Source: Myxococcales bacterium
GTDB taxonomy: Bacteria > Myxococcota > Myxococcia > Myxococcales > Myxococcaceae
NCBI GenBank assembly: GCA_003153055.1
Contig: PMBV01000487.1
Span: 15,906-25,140 of the forward strand
Reading direction: 5' to 3'
Length of the DNA stretch: 9,235 nt
Below, one piece after another: positions 7,501-9,235 of the stretch. The number at the start of each line of letters is the position of its first letter. Position 1 is the first letter of the stretch. Both the position numbers and the translations under genes were made by a program. Under the pieces are notes generated by a model. The model was given only the letters and a program-made list of their open reading frames with translations. It did no database searches and was not told the origin of the DNA.

Positions 7501-9235
7501 GGCGGGGTCCTGCAGCTTACAGCCTCCTCCCTCGTCCTCGCCGGATCCATCCTCGCTGGCGGCGCCTCTACCGGGGACGCTGGCGGAGCGGGCGGCACCA
7601 TCAGCATCTCGCTTTCTGGCGACATCGCAGGTACTGGCTCCATCTCTGCCAGTGGCGGCGCCCCTCTCGGTGGAGGCGGCCGCGTTGCGATCCTCGCCAA
7701 CTCTCTTCAGGCCTTCGATCCATCGAAGATCTCCGCCGGAAGCGGCGCAAGCGGCGGCCGTGCCGGCACCGTCTTCACTAGATCGTCATCCCAACAATTC
7801 GGCAACCTGACCATCCAGGGAGGCCACGGCGCCGCAGGCCAAAACACAATCATGCCCGGTGGCTCATTTGACAGCCTCCGCGTAAGCGAGAACATCACGT
7901 TTGCCTCCGAAGTTGACGCAACCATCCTCGAAGCAGCCTGGGCAACCTTCGACGGGCGCACCACCACATCAACACTCACAGTCTCCTCCGGCTTCACAAT
8001 CTTCAACGGAGACGTCACAACTTCTTACTTCACTGCGACTGGCGGAGGAGTCAAATTCAATGGCGGCTTCTCTTCACCACAGTCCTCCCTGACGCTCACA
8101 CACTCAGATGTCACTTTCAATTGCCCTTGGCCATTTGCCGACAACACTCAGATCTCACTGCTCAGTACCAACCTCGCAGTCAACACCCCCACAGCCGCCA
8201 ACCTATCGGCCATCTCTCTTGCAGACCATTCCGTCCTTTCCTCCATCAGCACAACTGCATCCTCTGAATCCAAGCTTCTTCTAAATGTCTCCAGTGACGT
8301 CATCATCGACCCCACTAGCCGCATTGATGTCTGCGAACGCGGCTACGTCGAAGGCCACACCGCTGGCAATCTCGTAGCGGCCGCTGGCGCTTTCCCTTCC
8401 CACGGTGGGCACGGCCCAAGCGGTCTCAACTGGGACGACACTTTTCTATCCAGCTCTCAGGCGACCTACGACGATTTCCGGGCCCCTTCAATGCCCGGCG
8501 CTGGCGCCAACGTAGGCATGCATGTCAGCGGCGGAGGTGTTCTTCGTCTGTCTGCGGCAAACCTCATTCTTGATGGATCCATCCTCGCCGATGGCACGCG
8601 CTGCATCTCCTGCGGGTTCCCTGACGGCCCCGGCGGCGCCGGCGGAAGCATTTGGGTGACTCTCTCTGGCGCCCTTTCGGGTTCTGGCTCCATTCAAGCC
8701 AGAGGCGGATTTTACGCTGGCGGCGGCCGGGTGGCCGTCTACTATGGCTCATCGAATGGCTTTAACCTCTCCAATATCGGCGCGGGCCGCTTAACACCGG
8801 CTTCGGGAGTAGGCACGGTCTTCACCAAATCCTCGACGCAACAGTTCGGAGACTTGTCAGTCAACAACAACGGCGGCCAGTCTTACGCCTTCTCAAGGTT
8901 AGATTCGTTACTGACAATAGCCACCGAACTCCCCGGTGGCACTTTCGATGGATTGCACGTCTCCGAAAACACAACCTTCGCATCGAAGGTGACATCCTCC
9001 ACCATCGAGGTCGCCGATGGCGTCTCGGTGTTCACTGGCGATGTGGCGGCATCAGGGGTCGGGATCGCGGGCGGCCAATCCACATTCAATGGGGCTCTGA
9101 CCACATCGGCATTTCAAATAGCCGGGGGGTCCGCGACCTTCAATGGCACCGTCTCTGCGTCAACCCTCCAACTTGCCGCCGGCCATACCACTTTCAACAC
9201 AGGCGTCACCACCACGAGTATCGAAATGACCGGAG
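1..9235 (+). CDS. Giant modular LVIVD/Big_5/IPT-TIG repeat protein, partial at both ends
   Basis: Frame 1 reads through 3078 codons without a stop. At this GC content a random frame would hit a stop about every 40 codons, and the translation is full of recognisable domains, so this is one real gene with no frameshift. Neither start nor stop codon is in the window; internal ATGs (for example 967, 1564, 3901) lie inside domains and are not starts. Domain order: four repeats of propeller, Big_5-like domain and two TIG domains (1-6756), one extra Ig-like domain (6757-7020), then two glycine-rich modules with short solenoid-like repeats (7060 to end). By my count the window has only 29 Lys and 12 Cys, which fits an extracellular protein. 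These families act in protein or carbohydrate binding, adhesion and cell-surface structure; no enzymatic motif was found. Role as a giant surface or secreted adhesin-like protein is inference. The signal peptide and any C-terminal anchor or secretion domain lie outside the window. Confidence 0.95.
1561..3222 (+). repeat. Super-module 2: propeller, Big_5, TIG, TIG
   Basis: Second copy, in residues 521-1074. The propeller (1561-2361) contains LVIVD-like strands LRIFDVTVPERPTLL (from 1660) and VQLVDTSHLDQP (from 1789), then FSLVDPSHPLIARL and weaker blades. The Big_5-like domain (about 2362-2697) starts LVSSLTPSSGARALPSTTI, then has STFSVTV, VVTFTPAAPFPTGATVHAHL and a final TFTVAS. TIG domains: 2707-2967 (MALAPNSGFADASTAVAISG, then GSGF and VLVGGQVAQV) and 2968-3222 (LDSLSPTTSPKRGGVLVALT, GHGFSPGMGVSFGG, ending ASFLYG). 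Both TIG domains carry the canonical G-x-G-F turn and the V-x-F/V-GG strand. It joins directly to the next propeller with almost no linker. Confidence 0.87.
3223..5058 (+). repeat. Super-module 3: propeller, Big_5, TIG, TIG
   Basis: Third copy, in residues 1075-1686, the longest of the four because its propeller (3223-4212, about 330 residues) has extra blades. Clear LVIVD strands are LEVLDLSEPNTPKV (3361), LAVLDVSTPTAS (3481), GLVIADVATG (3601), VAIIDIPTPDTL (about 3853) and a last set around VQKFRIRI (4000). Blade-starting motifs of the type A-x-x-G-x-x-x-F/Y-x-A recur between them. The Big_5-like domain (4219-4530) begins VAAFTPRAGQRVS and ends SSFLTATTS, with LAPSEALSPEMTYTLRV as the signature. 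TIG domains: 4537-4794 (IATVSPTYVINTGGVQLTIG, GTGFLPGCAVEVGG) and 4798-5058 (IDSVDPPSVEFESRSHVFIH, GAGFSSSSLVTFGG). Confidence 0.87.
5062..6756 (+). repeat. Super-module 4: propeller, Big_5-like, TIG, TIG
   Basis: Fourth copy, in residues 1688-2252. The propeller (5062-5964) has LVAWDISSPRTPSLL (5146), VLRFDITG (about 5263), LEVRDASDANLAVIG (about 5563), VSLLSLDPSGIPSVV and QWIFDVP as its strands, more divergent from the LVIVD consensus than in earlier copies. A loop at 5284-5310 holds a Cys pair spaced C-x7-C. The Big_5-like domain (5965-6258) is the least typical: it keeps STLALSQGGVAV and HPLAVGRYQA but lacks a clear opening P-x-x-G motif. TIG domains: 6262-6519 is near-consensus (SLNPVMGPVAGKTAVTILG, GSGFTPSTTVRFGGTPATV, GFVYLP), while 6523-6756 is shortened at its start (VAVSGVTAFTGLTITIDG, GTGFTQDVVVSLDG). 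Confidence 0.83.
6757..7020 (+). other. Single Ig-like beta-sandwich domain bridging the two halves of the protein
   Basis: Residues 2253-2340 do not fit the TIG or propeller pattern. They read as a generic bacterial Ig-like (PKD or Big-type) domain: an opening PIPSLIVPSTMSAGEVLTI, a strand with FSATDEEP, WLELRANGVVL, then TYTSTVTAPAYG and a last strand IEFTTVAQDNPG. The D-E-E and Q-D-N-P positions resemble the acidic, possibly calcium-binding, loops common in such domains, but this is inference. It is the only such domain visible and sits exactly where the propeller/TIG super-modules end and the glycine-rich modules begin. Codon choice is already less GC-biased here than upstream. Confidence 0.6.
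7060..8112 (+). repeat. Glycine-rich tandem module A with TFNG-type repeat tail
   Basis: Residues 2354-2704. A strand-rich lead-in (7060-7245, with the HHH triplet at 7111-7119) ends in VSIDASSKIDLSG. The core (7246-7857) is rich in Gly, Ala and Ser, with the signatures AAAGASASHGG, YDDFRNPTMPGAG (7405), GGGVLQLTASSLVLAGSILA, GGAGGTISISLSG, GSISASGG and GTVFTRSSSQQFG (7765). The pattern resembles the GGAGGSI...ANGG...GGGRIAI domains seen in large bacterial surface proteins. The tail has LRVSENITFASEVDATI and repeats beginning at 7945 (TFDG), 7999 (IFNG) and 8053 (KFNG); the first two are exactly 54 bp, the third 60 bp. Module B is its diverged copy. Function is unknown; a surface-exposed beta-helix or solenoid is the likely fold. 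Confidence 0.8.
8113..9235 (+). repeat. Glycine-rich tandem module B, continuing past the window
   Basis: Residues 2705-3078, homologous to module A with offsets of 1047-1083 bp between matching motifs. The lead-in (8113-8325) is longer and diverged but ends alike (VIIDPTSRIDV). The core (8326-8934) repeats AAAGAFPSHGG, YDDFRAPSMPGAG (8467), GGGVLRLSAANLILDGSILA, GGAGGSIWVTLSG, GSIQARGG and GTVFTKSSTQQFG (8812). By hand count these stretches match module A at about 60-85 percent, with weaker similarity between them. Module B has an insertion carrying a C-x2-C pair (codons at 8602 and 8611) and another before LPGGTFDG (8929). The tail LHVSENTTFASKV leads into regular 18-residue repeats running off the window. 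Confidence 0.82.
8974..9235 (+). repeat. Perfectly phased 54-bp (18-residue) coding repeats, at least five units
   Basis: Units start at 8974, 9028, 9082, 9136 and 9190; the last is cut by the window edge. Each complete unit is exactly 18 codons, with pattern (T/V)F(N/T/A)G/S at the start, a V/L strand with T/S residues, a second hydrophobic strand and a G-G-x-x turn, for example TFNGALTTSAFQIAGGSA. Spacing is invariant while sequence is diverged at the DNA level, so the length is under selection rather than recently amplified. One unit per coil of a beta-helix or beta-solenoid would explain the fixed length. Related units of 54-60 bp end module A (7945-8112). Confidence 0.8.

Noticed and set aside
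7349..7810. Plus-strand open frame in another register (153 codons)
   Set aside because: Ala/Ser/Pro-rich shadow of the Gly-rich core of module A; frame 1 carries the motifs conserved with module B.
8974..9235. CRISPR-like or satellite repeat reading of the 54-bp units
   Set aside because: The units are contiguous with no spacers, are diverged in DNA, and keep an in-frame protein pattern; they are coding repeats.
1..9235. A multi-gene defence, secretion or biosynthetic system
   Set aside because: Only one gene is present in the window, with no second coding frame and no intergenic region; any system would need the flanking sequence.

Overview
The window lies entirely inside one giant protein-coding gene on the + strand. 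Frame 1 is open from base 1 to base 9234: 3078 codons without a stop, with neither the start nor the end of the gene present. There is no intergenic DNA, RNA gene, mobile element or CRISPR array, and I see no promoter or terminator. The organism is probably a high-GC bacterium with a large genome. Codon choice in the first two thirds strongly favours C or G in the third position. Mixtures of LVIVD propellers, TIG domains and SbsA-type Ig domains are familiar from Myxococcota and other environmental bacteria, but the sequence does not fix the taxon.

The protein looks like a secreted or surface-displayed modular giant of the adhesin or structural type. I see no catalytic domain. From about base 1 to 6756 it is built from four copies of one super-module. 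Each copy has an LVIVD-type beta-propeller (about 230-330 residues), then one Big_5/SbsA-like Ig domain (about 100), then two consecutive IPT/TIG domains (about 80-85 each). The first copy is cut by the left edge of the window. A single further Ig-like beta-sandwich domain (6757-7020) follows as a bridge.

From about 7060 the architecture changes completely. Two diverged tandem copies of a glycine-rich module of roughly 350 residues follow (7060-8112 and 8113 to the window end). Each has a beta-strand-rich lead-in, a Gly/Ala/Ser-rich core with strongly conserved signature motifs, and a tail of short TFNG-type repeats. In the second copy these are exact 18-residue (54-bp) units that run off the right edge, as in a beta-solenoid. 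Third-position GC falls visibly in this part of the gene.

Taken together: a long stalk of propellers and Ig-like domains leads to a Gly-rich, solenoid-like repeat region. Attachment or secretion signals must lie outside the window. I found no multi-gene system. The most notable object is the hierarchical repeat design of this giant protein.
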